A DNA stretch of 40,420 nt. It comes from Cohaesibacter sp. GTDB lineage: Bacteria; Pseudomonadota; Alphaproteobacteria; Rhizobiales; Cohaesibacteraceae. The stretch lies in contig JAOXSH010000125.1 of assembly GCA_025800145.1 (NCBI GenBank), forward strand, positions 1 through 40,420, in the 5' to 3' direction. Under the pieces are notes generated by a model, which was given only the letters and a program-made list of their open reading frames with translations, ran no database searches and was not told where the DNA came from. This document shows, piece by piece, positions 24,487-33,707 of this stretch (within the stretch, counting starts at the first letter, position 1; each line of letters opens with the position of its first letter). A program made the position numbers and the translations under genes.

Positions 24487-25907
24487 GCCCACTTTGGTCT
24501 GCTGCTGATTTTTCGGATGCGATTGCGCCTTGTGATCAGCCCGGCGCTCTTTTTGATATTGAGGGCATTTCTATTGACAGTCGCTCTGTTGAAAAGGGGG
24601 ATGCCTTTTTCGCCATTAAAGGGGATCGCTTTGATGGCCATGCTTTTGCACGGGCTGCGTTAGAGGCTGGGGCCTCGGTTGTTGTGCTGGCGGATGCCCA
24701 GCGCTCGGATTTTGCAGATTTGAGCGACCGTGTTGTGTTTGTTGAGGATGTCTTGAGCGCTTTGGAGCGTGTGGGACGAGCGGCACGCCAGCGGGTCAAA
24801 GGCCGTATTTTGGCGATTACGGGCAGTGTTGGCAAAACCAGCACCAAAGATGCCTTGCGTCAATGTCTTGCGCCTTCTGGCAAGGTTCATGCGGCGGTTG
24901 CGTCCTTTAACAACCATTGGGGGGTGCCGCTGACGCTGGCGCGGATGCCATCGGATACCGATTATGGCATTTTTGAAATTGGCATGAATCACAGTGGTGA
25001 AATTCGGGTGCTGGTGGATATGGTACGCCCTGATATTGCCATGGTGACAACCGTTGTCGCTGCTCATATCGGCAATTTTGACAGTCTTGATGACATTGCG
25101 GCGGCCAAGGCAGAAATTTTTGAAGGTGTGGTGCCCGGTGGTGCTGTGTTGGTCAATGGCGATAATGCCTTTGGCGACTTTTTGGTCCAAAAAGCGCAAG
25201 AGTGTGGGCTAGAGCGGATTTATCGCTTTGGCTCTGATGCTGCCTTTGATAGTTGCCTGACATCTGCCACTCTGAAGCCGGATGGTTCTGATCTGGATAT
25301 TGCGCTGTTTGGTGATGATTATTCTGTGCATTTGGCGGCTCCGGGTGTGCATCTTGCGCAAAATGCGCTGGCGGTTTTATCTGCGGTTCATCTTGCCCAT
25401 GGTAATGTGCGCGCAGCTATTCAGGCTTTGGGGGCGCATCAGGCCAGCAAAGGGCGTGGCGAGCGGCACGAATTGGCGCTTGAGACCGGCAATGCCTTGT
25501 TGGTGGATGAAAGCTACAATGCCAATCCCAGCTCGGTTGAAGCGGCTTTAAAGGTGCTGGCCTTGGGGGCGGATCAGGATCATGGGAAGCTGGCATCCGT
25601 CCGGCATATTGCTGTGCTCGGTGATATGCTGGAATTGGGGGATGAGAGCGCCAGTCTTCATGTCGCATTGAAAGAGACGATCGTGACGTGTGGCATTGAT
25701 CGGGTTTATCTGTGTGGGCCGATGATGCGGCATTTGTGGGATTGTTTGCCAGAAGCGATCAAGGCCAGCTATGCAGAGCGTTCAGAGGGTCTGATTGATC
25801 CATTGAAAGCTGATTTGCAGGCCGGTGATGTGGTGATGGTCAAGGGCTCTTTGGGATCTCGCATGGCTATCATTGTTTCCAATTTGCTGGAACGCTATAA
25901 GAATTAA
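24483..25907 (+). CDS. murF: UDP-MurNAc-tripeptide:D-Ala-D-Ala ligase MurF
   Basis: MurF, 474 residues. It joins D-Ala-D-Ala to the UDP-MurNAc-tripeptide, completing the cytoplasmic pentapeptide. Seen: ISIDSRSVEKGDAFFAIKG in the N-terminal domain, the P-loop TGSVGKTS at 113-120, FNNHWGVPLTL, EIGMNHSGEI, DESYNANPSS, and AVLGDMLELGD. The start is GTG at 24483, overlapping the murE stop by four bases (GTGA). The D-Ala-D-Ala substrate comes from Ddl, encoded further down. Confidence 0.96.
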   Translation: MSPLWSAADFSDAIAPCDQPGALFDIEGISIDSRSVEKGDAFFAIKGDRFDGHAFARAALEAGASVVVLADAQRSDFADLSDRVVFVEDVLSALERVGRAARQRVKGRILAITGSVGKTSTKDALRQCLAPSGKVHAAVASFNNHWGVPLTLARMPSDTDYGIFEIGMNHSGEIRVLVDMVRPDIAMVTTVVAAHIGNFDSLDDIAAAKAEIFEGVVPGGAVLVNGDNAFGDFLVQKAQECGLERIYRFGSDAAFDSCLTSATLKPDGSDLDIALFGDDYSVHLAAPGVHLAQNALAVLSAVHLAHGNVRAAIQALGAHQASKGRGERHELALETGNALLVDESYNANPSSVEAALKVLALGADQDHGKLASVRHIAVLGDMLELGDESASLHVALKETIVTCGIDRVYLCGPMMRHLWDCLPEAIKASYAERSEGLIDPLKADLQAGDVVMVKGSLGSRMAIIVSNLLERYKN

Positions 25908-25944
25908 ATGACAGTGAGTCGCGGCAAGGAAAGGCCCTTTATAG

Positions 25945-27030
25945 ATGCTGATGTATCTTGTTGAATTTTCGGACTATATTTCCGGTTTGAATGTTTTTCG
26001 CTATTTGACCTTTCGAACAGCCGGGGCCATCATTACCGCGCTTTTGTTCGTTTTCATGTTTGGGCCTACCATTATTCGCTCTTTGCGCAATCGGCAAGGC
26101 AAGGGTCAGCCCATTCGTGAAGATGGACCGCAGAACCATTTGGTGACAAAAAAAGGTACGCCAACCATGGGAGGCCTGATGATCTTGTCCGGGCTCTGTA
26201 TGGCGACGCTGCTTTGGGCCGATTTGGGCAATCCCTATGTTTGGATTGTGCTGTTTGTCACGGTTGGTTTTGGTCTTGTGGGCTTTTATGATGATTTTTT
26301 GAAAGTTTCCAGTGCCAGTCACAAGGGCTTTTCCAGCAAAATGCGATTGGCCATTGAGGCTTTGATTGCCGGGATGGCCTGTTTTGCAGTGGCGCAATTG
26401 GGCGAAAGTGCTTTTTCTACTTCTGTGACCTTCCCCTTCTTCAAAGATATCTTGCTGGATTTGGGCTGGTTCTTTGTGCCCTTTGGTCTGTTTGTGATTG
26501 TCGGGGCTGGCAATGCAGTGAATTTGACCGATGGTCTGGATGGTTTGGCGATTGTTCCGGTGATGATTGCCACGGCCACCTTTGGCGTGATTGCCTATCT
26601 GTCGGGGAACGAGATTTTTGCTGATTATCTGCAAATTCATTATGTGCCGGGCACAGGTGAATTGTTGGTCCTGTGTGGGGCCATGGTTGGGGCCGGGCTT
26701 GGCTTTTTGTGGTTCAATGCGCCGCCCGCTGCGATTTTTATGGGCGATACAGGGTCGCTTGCGCTGGGCGGTATGCTGGGGTCCATTTCTGTCGCAACCA
26801 AGCATGAATTGGTGTTGGCGATTGTTGGGGGACTGTTCGTGCTGGAAGCGGTCTCTGTGATCATTCAGGTTGGCTCCTTCAAGTTGACCGGGCGTCGGGT
26901 GTTCCGCATGGCGCCGATCCATCACCATTTTGAGCATAAAGGCTGGACCGAGCCGCAGGTGGTGATCCGCTTTTGGATCATTGCGGTTGTTTTGGCATTG
27001 ATTGGGCTTAGTACGCTGAAATTGCGGTGA
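25945..27030 (+). CDS. mraY: Phospho-MurNAc-pentapeptide translocase MraY
   Basis: MraY, 361 residues and about ten membrane helices. It transfers phospho-MurNAc-pentapeptide to undecaprenyl phosphate, making lipid I at the inner membrane. The Asp residues that line the active site are present: Asp116 and Asp117 (GFYDDFLK), Asp196 ([10 protein letters not shown]) and Asp268 ([12 protein letters not shown]). [11 protein letters not shown] and the histidine cluster MAPIHHHFE are also intact. The ATG at 25945 follows AAGGAAAGG. It lies 37 bases after murF. Confidence 0.98.
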   Translation: MLMYLVEFSDYISGLNVFRYLTFRTAGAIITALLFVFMFGPTIIRSLRNRQGKGQPIREDGPQNHLVTKKGTPTMGGLMILSGLCMATLLWADLGNPYVWIVLFVTVGFGLVGFYDDFLKVSSASHKGFSSKMRLAIEALIAGMACFAVAQLGESAFSTSVTFPFFKDILLDLGWFFVPFGLFVIVGAGNAVNLTDGLDGLAIVPVMIATATFGVIAYLSGNEIFADYLQIHYVPGTGELLVLCGAMVGAGLGFLWFNAPPAAIFMGDTGSLALGGMLGSISVATKHELVLAIVGGLFVLEAVSVIIQVGSFKLTGRRVFRMAPIHHHFEHKGWTEPQVVIRFWIIAVVLALIGLSTLKLR

Positions 27031-27060
27031 TTGTTGCGGTGCAGACTCGGCTATGATTGC

Positions 27061-27096
27061 CATAAACGAAGAGAATGGCATAGACGAAGAGAATGG
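27061..27096 (+). repeat. 18-base tandem duplication upstream of murD
   Basis: CATAAACGAAGAGAATGG (27061-27078) is followed at once by CATAGACGAAGAGAATGG (27079-27096); 17 of 18 bases match. It lies in the 111-base mraY-murD spacer and contains GAGAATGG twice, possibly decoy ribosome-binding-like purine runs. It is probably a recent slippage duplication. Confidence 0.9.
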
Positions 27097-27141
27097 CAGG
27101 CAATGATGAGATTGCCGAAAAGAGAAAGTTAGAGGCAAGGC

Positions 27142-28569
27142 ATGATCGCGCTTACTTGTTTTAAAGGCAGGTCCGTTGCCGTCTTTGGTTTGGGGGACAG
27201 TGGGCTTTCCTGCCTGGAGGCGCTAAGCGCTGGCGGGGCGCATATTCTTGCCTTTGATGATAATGAGGAGCGCTGTGCGCAAGCTGCCAAGATTGCGGGC
27301 GTGACAATTTTGGATTTGCGTCAGGCAGACTGGCGCAGCATTGATGCATTGGTTCTTGCACCGGGTGTGCCGCTGACCCATCCCGAGCCGCATTGGAGTG
27401 TGCGCTTGGCGCAAGAGGCGGGGGTCGAGATTATTGGCGATATTGAATTGTTTGTGCGCGAGCGCGCCAAGCAATCGCCCGCTTGCTCTTTTGTGGCCAT
27501 CACTGGCACCAATGGCAAATCAACGACAACGGCGCTGGTTTCGCATATTCTCAAAGAGGCGGGTTATGATGTGCAGATGGGCGGTAATATCGGCACGCCT
27601 ATTTTGGAGCTTGCGCCCTTTGATGGTCTTGATGGTCGCTCAGATGGCGCGCGTGTCTATGTGATTGAGGTCTCCTCTTATCAGATTGATTTGGCCCCTG
27701 GTTTGAACCCTTCTGTTGGCCTGTTGCTCAATCTATCGGCAGATCATCTCGATCGTCATGGCACAATGCAGAATTATGCGCAAATCAAGGCGCGGCTCGT
27801 GGCCCAGTCTGATCAGGCTGTTATTGGGGTTGATGATCGCTATTGCGCCAATATTGCTTCCAATTTGCGCCTTAAAAGCAAGGATGTGACGACCATTTCC
27901 GGCTTTGCCAATGATCGGGCGGGGGTGCGCGCACCGGATGGATTTTTGCAAAGCATGAGCGATGGCTTTTTGTTCAATCTGGATCAGGCACGGGCCTTGC
28001 GTGGATCTCATAATGCGCAAAATGCTGCTGCGGCTGTTGCCATTGCCCAGAGATTCAATTTAACGCCGTCGCAAATTGCCAAAGGTTTGATGAGTTTTGG
28101 TGGTTTGGAACATCGTATGGAAGAAGTCGGTCATGGTAAGGGGCTTCTTTTCATCAATGATTCCAAGGGCACCAATGCCGATGCTGCGGCGCGGGCACTC
28201 GGGGCTTTTGGCAAGGTACGCTGGATTGCCGGGGGGCAGGCAAAGGAAGGCGGCATTGCGGCTCTGGTGGATTATTTTGACCGGATTGCCTGTGCCTATC
28301 TGATTGGAGAGGCCAGCTCAGACTTTGCCGCTACCTTGTCCGAGCATGGGGTGCGTGTGCGTGAATGTGGCGATCTGGACACAGCTGTTGCCAGCGCTAT
28401 TGCGGATGCCCGTGCAGAAGCGCAAGAGGATCAAAAGAAAGATCAAGAAGAGGTGATTTTGCTGTCGCCTGCCTGTGCCTCTTTTGATCAATATCCAAAT
28501 TTCATGGCGCGAGGCGATGCCTTGCGGGCCATGGTTCATGCTTATCTTGAAAGTGAGACTGGCTTGTAG
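27142..28569 (+). CDS. murD: UDP-MurNAc-L-Ala:D-glutamate ligase MurD
   Basis: MurD, 475 residues. It adds D-glutamate to UDP-MurNAc-L-alanine using ATP. Seen: the N-terminal nucleotide fold VAVFGLGDSG, the P-loop TGTNGKST at 121-128, NIGTP, EVSSYQ, NLSADHLDRHG, and SKGTNADAA with the C-terminal WIAGGQAKEGG. The ATG at 27142 is preceded by GAGGCAAGG. It follows a 111-base spacer that contains an 18-base duplication, the largest gap inside the first part of the cluster. Confidence 0.96.
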   Translation: MIALTCFKGRSVAVFGLGDSGLSCLEALSAGGAHILAFDDNEERCAQAAKIAGVTILDLRQADWRSIDALVLAPGVPLTHPEPHWSVRLAQEAGVEIIGDIELFVRERAKQSPACSFVAITGTNGKSTTTALVSHILKEAGYDVQMGGNIGTPILELAPFDGLDGRSDGARVYVIEVSSYQIDLAPGLNPSVGLLLNLSADHLDRHGTMQNYAQIKARLVAQSDQAVIGVDDRYCANIASNLRLKSKDVTTISGFANDRAGVRAPDGFLQSMSDGFLFNLDQARALRGSHNAQNAAAAVAIAQRFNLTPSQIAKGLMSFGGLEHRMEEVGHGKGLLFINDSKGTNADAAARALGAFGKVRWIAGGQAKEGGIAALVDYFDRIACAYLIGEASSDFAATLSEHGVRVRECGDLDTAVASAIADARAEAQEDQKKDQEEVILLSPACASFDQYPNFMARGDALRAMVHAYLESETGL

Positions 28570-28580
28570 GGAAACGAGTG

Positions 28581-29705
28581 ATGCGGCGCACGACGAAAAA
28601 TCGTTTGACGGAATGGTGGTGGACCATCGACCGGCCCATGTTGCTGGTGCTGATTTTGATGTTGTTTGCCGGGCTTGTTCTATCGATGGCGGCCAGTCCT
28701 GCGGTGGCCGAGCGCATTGGCCTTGACAGTTTTCATTTTGTCAAACGTCATGCGGTCTTTATTCCCGTTGCGCTCAGCATCATGATTGGCTTGACTTTTT
28801 TGGAAGCGCGCACGATTCGGCGCGTGGCGCTTTTGGTGCTTGTTGGCTCGCTTATCGGGATGGTGTTGACGCTGTTGTTTGGCTTTTCTGCCAAAGGGGC
28901 GCAGCGCTGGATTTCGATTGCGGGCATTTCCTTGCAGCCTTCGGAATTTTTAAAGCCTGCTTTTGTGGTTCTGGTGGCTTGGTTATTTGCCGAAAATGAT
29001 CGCAGGCCCGAAATACCGGGCAATCTTTTTGCGATTATTTTGCTGATGGTTGCCGGCGCCTTGTTGGTGGCGCAGCCTGATATTGGCCAGACTATCTTGC
29101 TTGGGGCGGTGTGGTCCGGGCTCTTTTTTATGGCCGGGATGCCGCTTTTCTGGATCTTTTTGTTGCTGGGGCTTGGAGTGGCCGGTTTGACGGCGGCTTA
29201 TTTCTTCTTGCCTCATGTGACCGGGCGGATCAATCGCTTTTTGGATCCGGCAACGGGGGATACGTTTCAGGTTGACAAGGCGATGGATTCCATCGTGCGT
29301 GGTGGCTGGCTTGGCACGGGTCCGGGCGAGGGCATTGTGAAACGCATTTTGCCCGATTCCCATACGGATTTTATTTTTGCGGTTCTGGCCGAGGAATTTG
29401 GCATTCTTGTTTGTCTTGTTCTGGTGGGGGCTTATTTGTTCATTGTGGTGCGCTCCATGATGCTGGCCTTGCGCTCGCATGATTTGTTCAAACGGCTGGC
29501 GGTGGCCGGACTGGCAATTTTGTTTGGTTTGCAGGCTGTGATCAATATTGCGGTCAATTTGCAATTGATGCCAGCAAAGGGTATGACGCTGCCTTTCATT
29601 TCTTATGGGCGCTCCTCTTTGTTGTCTGTTGCCATAGGGATGGGGTTTTTGCTGGCTTTGACCAGACGCAGGCCGGAGCTGGGACAGCGCAACGCCAATT
29701 CGTGA
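28581..29705 (+). CDS. ftsW: Septal peptidoglycan glycosyltransferase FtsW
   Basis: FtsW, 374 residues, a polytopic SEDS protein. SEDS proteins polymerise lipid II into glycan strands; FtsW pairs with FtsI at the septum. Hydrophobic segments span the whole length after a basic N-terminus (MRRTTKNR). SEDS signatures: GAQRWISIAGISLQPSEFLK, a central extracytoplasmic region with the DKAMDSIVRGGWLGTGPGEG stretch, LPDSHTDFIFAVLAEEFG carrying the catalytic-type Asp, and LPFISYGRSSLL. The ATG at 28581 is chosen over GTG at 28578. It lies eleven bases after murD. Confidence 0.97.
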   Translation: MRRTTKNRLTEWWWTIDRPMLLVLILMLFAGLVLSMAASPAVAERIGLDSFHFVKRHAVFIPVALSIMIGLTFLEARTIRRVALLVLVGSLIGMVLTLLFGFSAKGAQRWISIAGISLQPSEFLKPAFVVLVAWLFAENDRRPEIPGNLFAIILLMVAGALLVAQPDIGQTILLGAVWSGLFFMAGMPLFWIFLLLGLGVAGLTAAYFFLPHVTGRINRFLDPATGDTFQVDKAMDSIVRGGWLGTGPGEGIVKRILPDSHTDFIFAVLAEEFGILVCLVLVGAYLFIVVRSMMLALRSHDLFKRLAVAGLAILFGLQAVINIAVNLQLMPAKGMTLPFISYGRSSLLSVAIGMGFLLALTRRRPELGQRNANS

Positions 29706-29741
29706 TTGACAGGAATGGAGCCCTGTTTTGCAGGGAAGAGA

Positions 29742-30848
29742 ATGGAAAAAGTGATTGTACTGACCGCTGGTGGCACTGGGGGTCATCTGTTTCCCGCGCA
29801 GGCTTTGGCGCATGTGTTGATTGCTCGTGGCTGGCAGGTGCATTTGGCAACCGATGGCAGGGCAGAGCGCTATGGGCATGATTTTCCGGCAACCAGTGTT
29901 CGCATCATTCCCTCGGCGACCCCATCAGGCAAAAATCCGCTGACCATGGCAAAGGCCGCTGTGACGCTGGCCAAAGGCTTTTGGGTTGCGCGCAAGACCC
30001 TGAAAGAGCTAAAGCCAGCTGCTTTGGTTGGCTTTGGGGGCTATCCGACGGTGCCGCCCATGTTGGCTGCCAGCAGTCTTGGTATTGTTACCTGTTTGCA
30101 TGAACAAAATGGAGTGATTGGCCGGGCCAATCGGCTTTTGGCACGCAGTGCCAAGGCCTTGGCGGCTAGTTTTCCGGTTTTGAAAGGCGGGGAGGCTTTT
30201 CGCGATATCACCACTTTGACCGGCAATCCGGTGCGGCCTGCGGTGTTGGAAGCGGCGTTGATGGATTATCCTTTGCTGGATAGTGAGGGGCCTTTGAAAC
30301 TGACCATTTTTGGGGGCAGTCAGGGGGCGCGCTTTTTCAGCGAATATATGCCCGGTGTGCTTGGGCGTTTGCCAGAAGAGATGCGGGCGCGGATCAAGCT
30401 GGTGCAGCAATGTCGCCCGGAAGATTTGCCAAAGGTGCGCGTTGCTTACCGGGAATTGAAGCTTGAGGCAGAGATTTCGCCTTTCTTTTCGGATATGCCA
30501 GAGCGCATTGCCGATAGCCATTTGGTGATTTGCCGTTCTGGTGCGTCTTCGGTGAGTGAATTGGCCGCGATTGGTCGGCCATCTTTGTTGGTGCCGTTGC
30601 CCGGCTCGCTGGATCAGGACCAAAAAGCCAATGCGCAAGTGCTTGCAGATGTTGGTGGTGCATGGATTATGGAGCAGCGCGGTTTGCGCCCCAATCCAAT
30701 TGCTGATTTGATAGAAGAGTTATTTTCCAATCCAGACAGATTGATTGCAGCTGCCAAGGCCGCAAAAGGGCAAGGCAAGCCCGATGCAGCCGAGCGTCTT
30801 GCCGATCTTGTTGAGGAGTTGGTTGCAAAGACAGGAGTTGTCCTATGA
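29742..30848 (+). CDS. murG: UDP-GlcNAc transferase MurG
   Basis: MurG, 368 residues. It adds GlcNAc to lipid I to make lipid II on the inner face of the membrane. Seen: the N-terminal Gly-rich loop [34 protein letters not shown], the second loop [11 protein letters not shown], and the UDP-GlcNAc site [24 protein letters not shown]. The ATG at 29742 with GGGAAGAG upstream starts exactly where the family does; in-frame codons at 29706 and 29715 would add unneeded residues. Its stop overlaps the murC ATG by four bases. Confidence 0.97.
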   Translation: MEKVIVLTAGGTGGHLFPAQALAHVLIARGWQVHLATDGRAERYGHDFPATSVRIIPSATPSGKNPLTMAKAAVTLAKGFWVARKTLKELKPAALVGFGGYPTVPPMLAASSLGIVTCLHEQNGVIGRANRLLARSAKALAASFPVLKGGEAFRDITTLTGNPVRPAVLEAALMDYPLLDSEGPLKLTIFGGSQGARFFSEYMPGVLGRLPEEMRARIKLVQQCRPEDLPKVRVAYRELKLEAEISPFFSDMPERIADSHLVICRSGASSVSELAAIGRPSLLVPLPGSLDQDQKANAQVLADVGGAWIMEQRGLRPNPIADLIEELFSNPDRLIAAAKAAKGQGKPDAAERLADLVEELVAKTGVVL

Positions 30849-32254
30849 AAATGCCTCAAAATATTGGTCCTGTACATTTTGTCGGGATTGGTGGCATCGG
30901 CATGTCCGGTATTGCAGAAGTGCTGGTCAGGCTGGGTTATAGCGTTCAGGGCAGTGATGTGTCAGAAAGTGCCAATGTTGTGCGATTGCGCGAAAAAGGC
31001 ATCGAGGTTAAAATCGGCCATGCTGCCGAGCATATTGATGGGGCGCAGGTGGTTGTGGTCTCGTCTGCCATCAAGGCGGATAATCCTGAGCTGAAAGAGG
31101 CGCGAGCGCGTTTGTTGCCGGTTGTGCGGCGGGCGGAAATGCTGGCCGAATTGATGCGGTTCAAGTCCGCCATTGCTGTGGGGGGCACCCATGGCAAAAC
31201 CACCACGACATCGCTTGTTGCGGCCTTGTTGGATGCGGGACATAAAGATCCGACCGTGATTAATGGGGGCATTATCAATGCCTATGGCACCAATGCGCGC
31301 ATGGGCGATGGCGACTGGATGGTGGTGGAAGCCGATGAATCGGATGGCACTTTCGTCAAACTTCCTGCTGATATTGCGGTGGTGACCAATATTGATCCCG
31401 AGCATCTGGATCATTATGGCAGTTTTGACTCGGTTCGTCGGGCCTTTGCCGCTTTTGTTGAGAATGTGCCTTTCTATGGATTTGCTGCCATGTGTCTGGA
31501 TCATCCAGAAGTGCAGGGGCTTGTTGGGCAGATTGAGGACCGCCGTATTGTGACCTATGGTGCCAATCCGCAAGCGGATGTGCGCTATTCTGATTTGCGC
31601 TCTGAAGGGGGCGTGAGCCGTTTTTCCATCACCATCCGCAATCGCCAAAGTGGTGAGCGGGAAGAAATTTCCGGTCTATCGCTGCCAATGCCCGGTGAGC
31701 ATAATGTGGCCAATGCGACAGCGGCGATTGTGGTTGCCCATGAATTGGGGATTTCTGCCAAGGATATTCGCAAAGGCTTGGCCAATTTTGGTGGCGTGAA
31801 GCGCCGCTTTACCCGGACCGGTTCTTGGAATGGTATTGAAGTGATCGATGATTATGCCCATCACCCGGTCGAGATTTCAGCGGTGTTAAACGCCGCCCGT
31901 CAGGCCAGCCAAGGCAAGGTGATTGCGGTGATGCAACCCCATCGCTATAGCCGTCTGGAAGATCATTTCGAAGATTTCTGTAGCTGCTTTAACAATGCCG
32001 ATCACGTGTTGGTGGCGGATGTGTTTGCGGCGGGTGAGCAACCGATTGAGGGTATTCATTCTGAAAGTCTGGTAGAAGGGCTCAAGAGCCATGGTCATCG
32101 CCATGCTTCCTTGCTGGGCGATGAAGCGGGGCTGGTGCACCGTGTGCGTGAGATTGCCCAACCGGGCGATTATGTGGTCTGCCTTGGTGCGGGCAATATT
32201 ACGGCATGGGCCAATGCCTTGCCCGATCAATTGATCAAGCTGGCAGGGGAATAG
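30845..32254 (+). CDS. murC: UDP-MurNAc:L-alanine ligase MurC
   Basis: MurC, 469 residues. It attaches the first residue, L-alanine, to UDP-MurNAc. Seen: the Rossmann loop [17 protein letters not shown], the P-loop GGTHGKTTT at 113-121, [21 protein letters not shown], and [10 protein letters not shown] with VMQPHRYSR in the C-terminal domain. The ATG at 30845 overlaps the murG stop. The murB start is four bases beyond its stop, so murG-murC-murB are tightly coupled. Confidence 0.98.
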   Translation: MKMPQNIGPVHFVGIGGIGMSGIAEVLVRLGYSVQGSDVSESANVVRLREKGIEVKIGHAAEHIDGAQVVVVSSAIKADNPELKEARARLLPVVRRAEMLAELMRFKSAIAVGGTHGKTTTTSLVAALLDAGHKDPTVINGGIINAYGTNARMGDGDWMVVEADESDGTFVKLPADIAVVTNIDPEHLDHYGSFDSVRRAFAAFVENVPFYGFAAMCLDHPEVQGLVGQIEDRRIVTYGANPQADVRYSDLRSEGGVSRFSITIRNRQSGEREEISGLSLPMPGEHNVANATAAIVVAHELGISAKDIRKGLANFGGVKRRFTRTGSWNGIEVIDDYAHHPVEISAVLNAARQASQGKVIAVMQPHRYSRLEDHFEDFCSCFNNADHVLVADVFAAGEQPIEGIHSESLVEGLKSHGHRHASLLGDEAGLVHRVREIAQPGDYVVCLGAGNITAWANALPDQLIKLAGE

Positions 32255-32258
32255 AGAG

Positions 32259-33224
32259 ATGGCCTTTGCTGATTTGCTTGAGACTTTGGGTGATTGGACC
32301 GGTGAGGTGCGGGGGCGGTTGCAATCCAATTTTTCGCTTGCGCCTTATACATGGTTTCGCGTGGGTGGGGTGGCGCAATTGCTGTTCAATCCGGCTGATG
32401 AAGCGGATTTGGCCTTCTTTTTGAAAAACCTGCCCGCAGATATTTCCGTGACGGTGATTGGCTTGGGTTCCAATTTGCTGGTGCGTGAAGGGGGCGTTGA
32501 AGGGGTGGTCATTCGTCTGTCCGGCAAGGCCTTTAGTAGCATTGAGGTGGATGATGATTTGAAAGTGCATGTTGGCGCGGCGATGCCTGATATGCGTTTT
32601 GCAACCCAGATGGCCAGGCAAGGCATTGGCGGTTTTGCCTTTTATAAAGGGATACCGGGCAGCATTGGTGGGGCGTTGCGCATGAATGCAGGGGCCCATG
32701 GGGCCGAGACCAAAGAGCGGCTTTTGTCGGCGCGGGCGGTGGACCGTCAGGGCGCTCTTCATGTTTTGAGTCCGGATGATTTGAAGCATGGCTATCGGTC
32801 TTGCGGGGTGCCGTCAGATTTTATTTTCACGCAGGCCACCTATCAGGGCGAGGCAGGGGACCCGGATGCGTTGAAACGCGAAATGGAAGACGTGTCCAGC
32901 TATCGCGAAGAAAACCAGCCGACCAAGGAGCGAACCGGTGGCTCTACCTTTAAAAATCCTGATGGGCTGAGTGCTTGGAAATTGGTGGATGAAGCCGGAT
33001 TTCGTGGGTTTGAATTGGGGGGCGCGCAGGTTTCGCCCAAACATACCAATTTTCTGATCAATACTGGCAATGCCAGTGCAGAGGATATTGAACGATTGGG
33101 CGAGATGGTGCGTGGTAAGGTGCGCGCCCGGACCGGTCTGGAACTGCATTGGGAGATCAAGCGCATTGGTCAGCATGTTGAGGGTGTGTCTATTCCCGCC
33201 TTTTTGGAGGATGGTACGGCCTGA
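32259..33224 (+). CDS. murB: UDP-N-acetylenolpyruvoylglucosamine reductase MurB
   Basis: MurB, 321 residues. It reduces UDP-GlcNAc-enolpyruvate to UDP-MurNAc with FAD and NADPH. Seen: the FAD-binding segments TWFRVGGVAQLL and GLGSNLLVREGGVEG, GIPGSIGGALRMNAGAHG, the catalytic-serine region RTGGSTFKNPDG, and KHTNFLINTGNASAEDI near the end. The C-terminal layout resembles the type without the extra Tyr loop of E. coli MurB. The ATG at 32259 follows AGAG. It is the last gene before a strong terminator. Confidence 0.97.
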   Translation: MAFADLLETLGDWTGEVRGRLQSNFSLAPYTWFRVGGVAQLLFNPADEADLAFFLKNLPADISVTVIGLGSNLLVREGGVEGVVIRLSGKAFSSIEVDDDLKVHVGAAMPDMRFATQMARQGIGGFAFYKGIPGSIGGALRMNAGAHGAETKERLLSARAVDRQGALHVLSPDDLKHGYRSCGVPSDFIFTQATYQGEAGDPDALKREMEDVSSYREENQPTKERTGGSTFKNPDGLSAWKLVDEAGFRGFELGGAQVSPKHTNFLINTGNASAEDIERLGEMVRGKVRARTGLELHWEIKRIGQHVEGVSIPAFLEDGTA

Positions 33225-33249
33225 TCTGAATTTTATCATGATGCTTTGA

Positions 33250-33293
33250 AAAGCGGCTTTGGGTTGGGGCTTCAATCCAAAGCCGCTTTTTTT
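33250..33293 (+). terminator. Strong terminator after murB, inside the dcw cluster
   Basis: A 13-bp perfect stem, AAAGCGGCTTTGG (33250-33262) with CCAAAGCCGCTTT (33277-33289), a 14-base loop and a run of T to 33293. It separates mraZ-murB from ddl-ftsZ transcriptionally. Confidence 0.95.
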
Positions 33294-33346
33294 GTGTCTT
33301 AGTGCCCGATTTAAAAGTCTCTATATGAGGCTTTTAGGCGGCATAT

Positions 33347-33418
33347 CCAGCCCTCTCCCCCTCCCAAACCACCCGTCATGGTATCCTCGTGGGTGGTTTG
33401 GGAGGGGGAGAGGGCTGG
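33347..33418. repeat. Perfect 28-bp inverted repeat (large hairpin)
   Basis: The arms at 33347-33374 and 33391-33418 are exact complements over 28 bases; the left arm is pyrimidine-rich (CCCTCTCCCCCTCCC) and the right arm purine-rich. The loop is 16 bases. No T run follows, so it is not a standard terminator. It looks like an intergenic repeat-type palindrome. As RNA it would be exceptionally stable. Confidence 0.95.
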
Positions 33419-33426
33419 CAAAGGAT

Positions 33427-33449
33427 TTTTAGGATGTAAACTCATAAAT
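33427..33449 (+). repeat. 23-base repeat shared with the gapR 3' region
   Basis: It matches the reverse complement of 695-717 at 22 of 23 positions. It starts nine bases beyond the large hairpin. Confidence 0.6.
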
Positions 33450-33707
33450 CAAGCTCTGATCGGGGTATTCAGCTTCGATTCATTTGGCATAAGCCATTTT
33501 GGTGCTTTGCTCTTTCTTTCCATGGTTGTTTGTCGATGATTTGCAGCTTTTAAAAAAGATGCGCGTTCAAAGACTTTATTAGGTTTTGTTAACCATAATC
33601 AGTCCATCTAGATGCAAATTGCATTGCAGGTCGCATGAATGCCTTTTTGTCCTTGTGGGATGGGGAGAGCCAGTGGCTTTTATTTGTGACGTGCATATAA
33701 GGAAATT
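33450..33707 (+). promoter_or_regulatory. ddl upstream region with candidate promoter
   Basis: No gene is seen. A weak hexamer pair, TTGTTA (33586-33591) and TAGATG (33609-33614), has a 17-base spacer. The second hexamer overlaps a 13-base palindrome, ATGCAAATTGCAT (33612-33624), a possible operator. Because a terminator precedes, ddl needs its own promoter, and this is the best candidate. AAGGAAATT just before 33708 is the ddl ribosome-binding site. Confidence 0.35.

Noticed and set aside
25939..27138. 399-codon open frame antisense to mraY
   Set aside because: Same codon-bias effect over a certain gene; composition is very polar and low in complexity.
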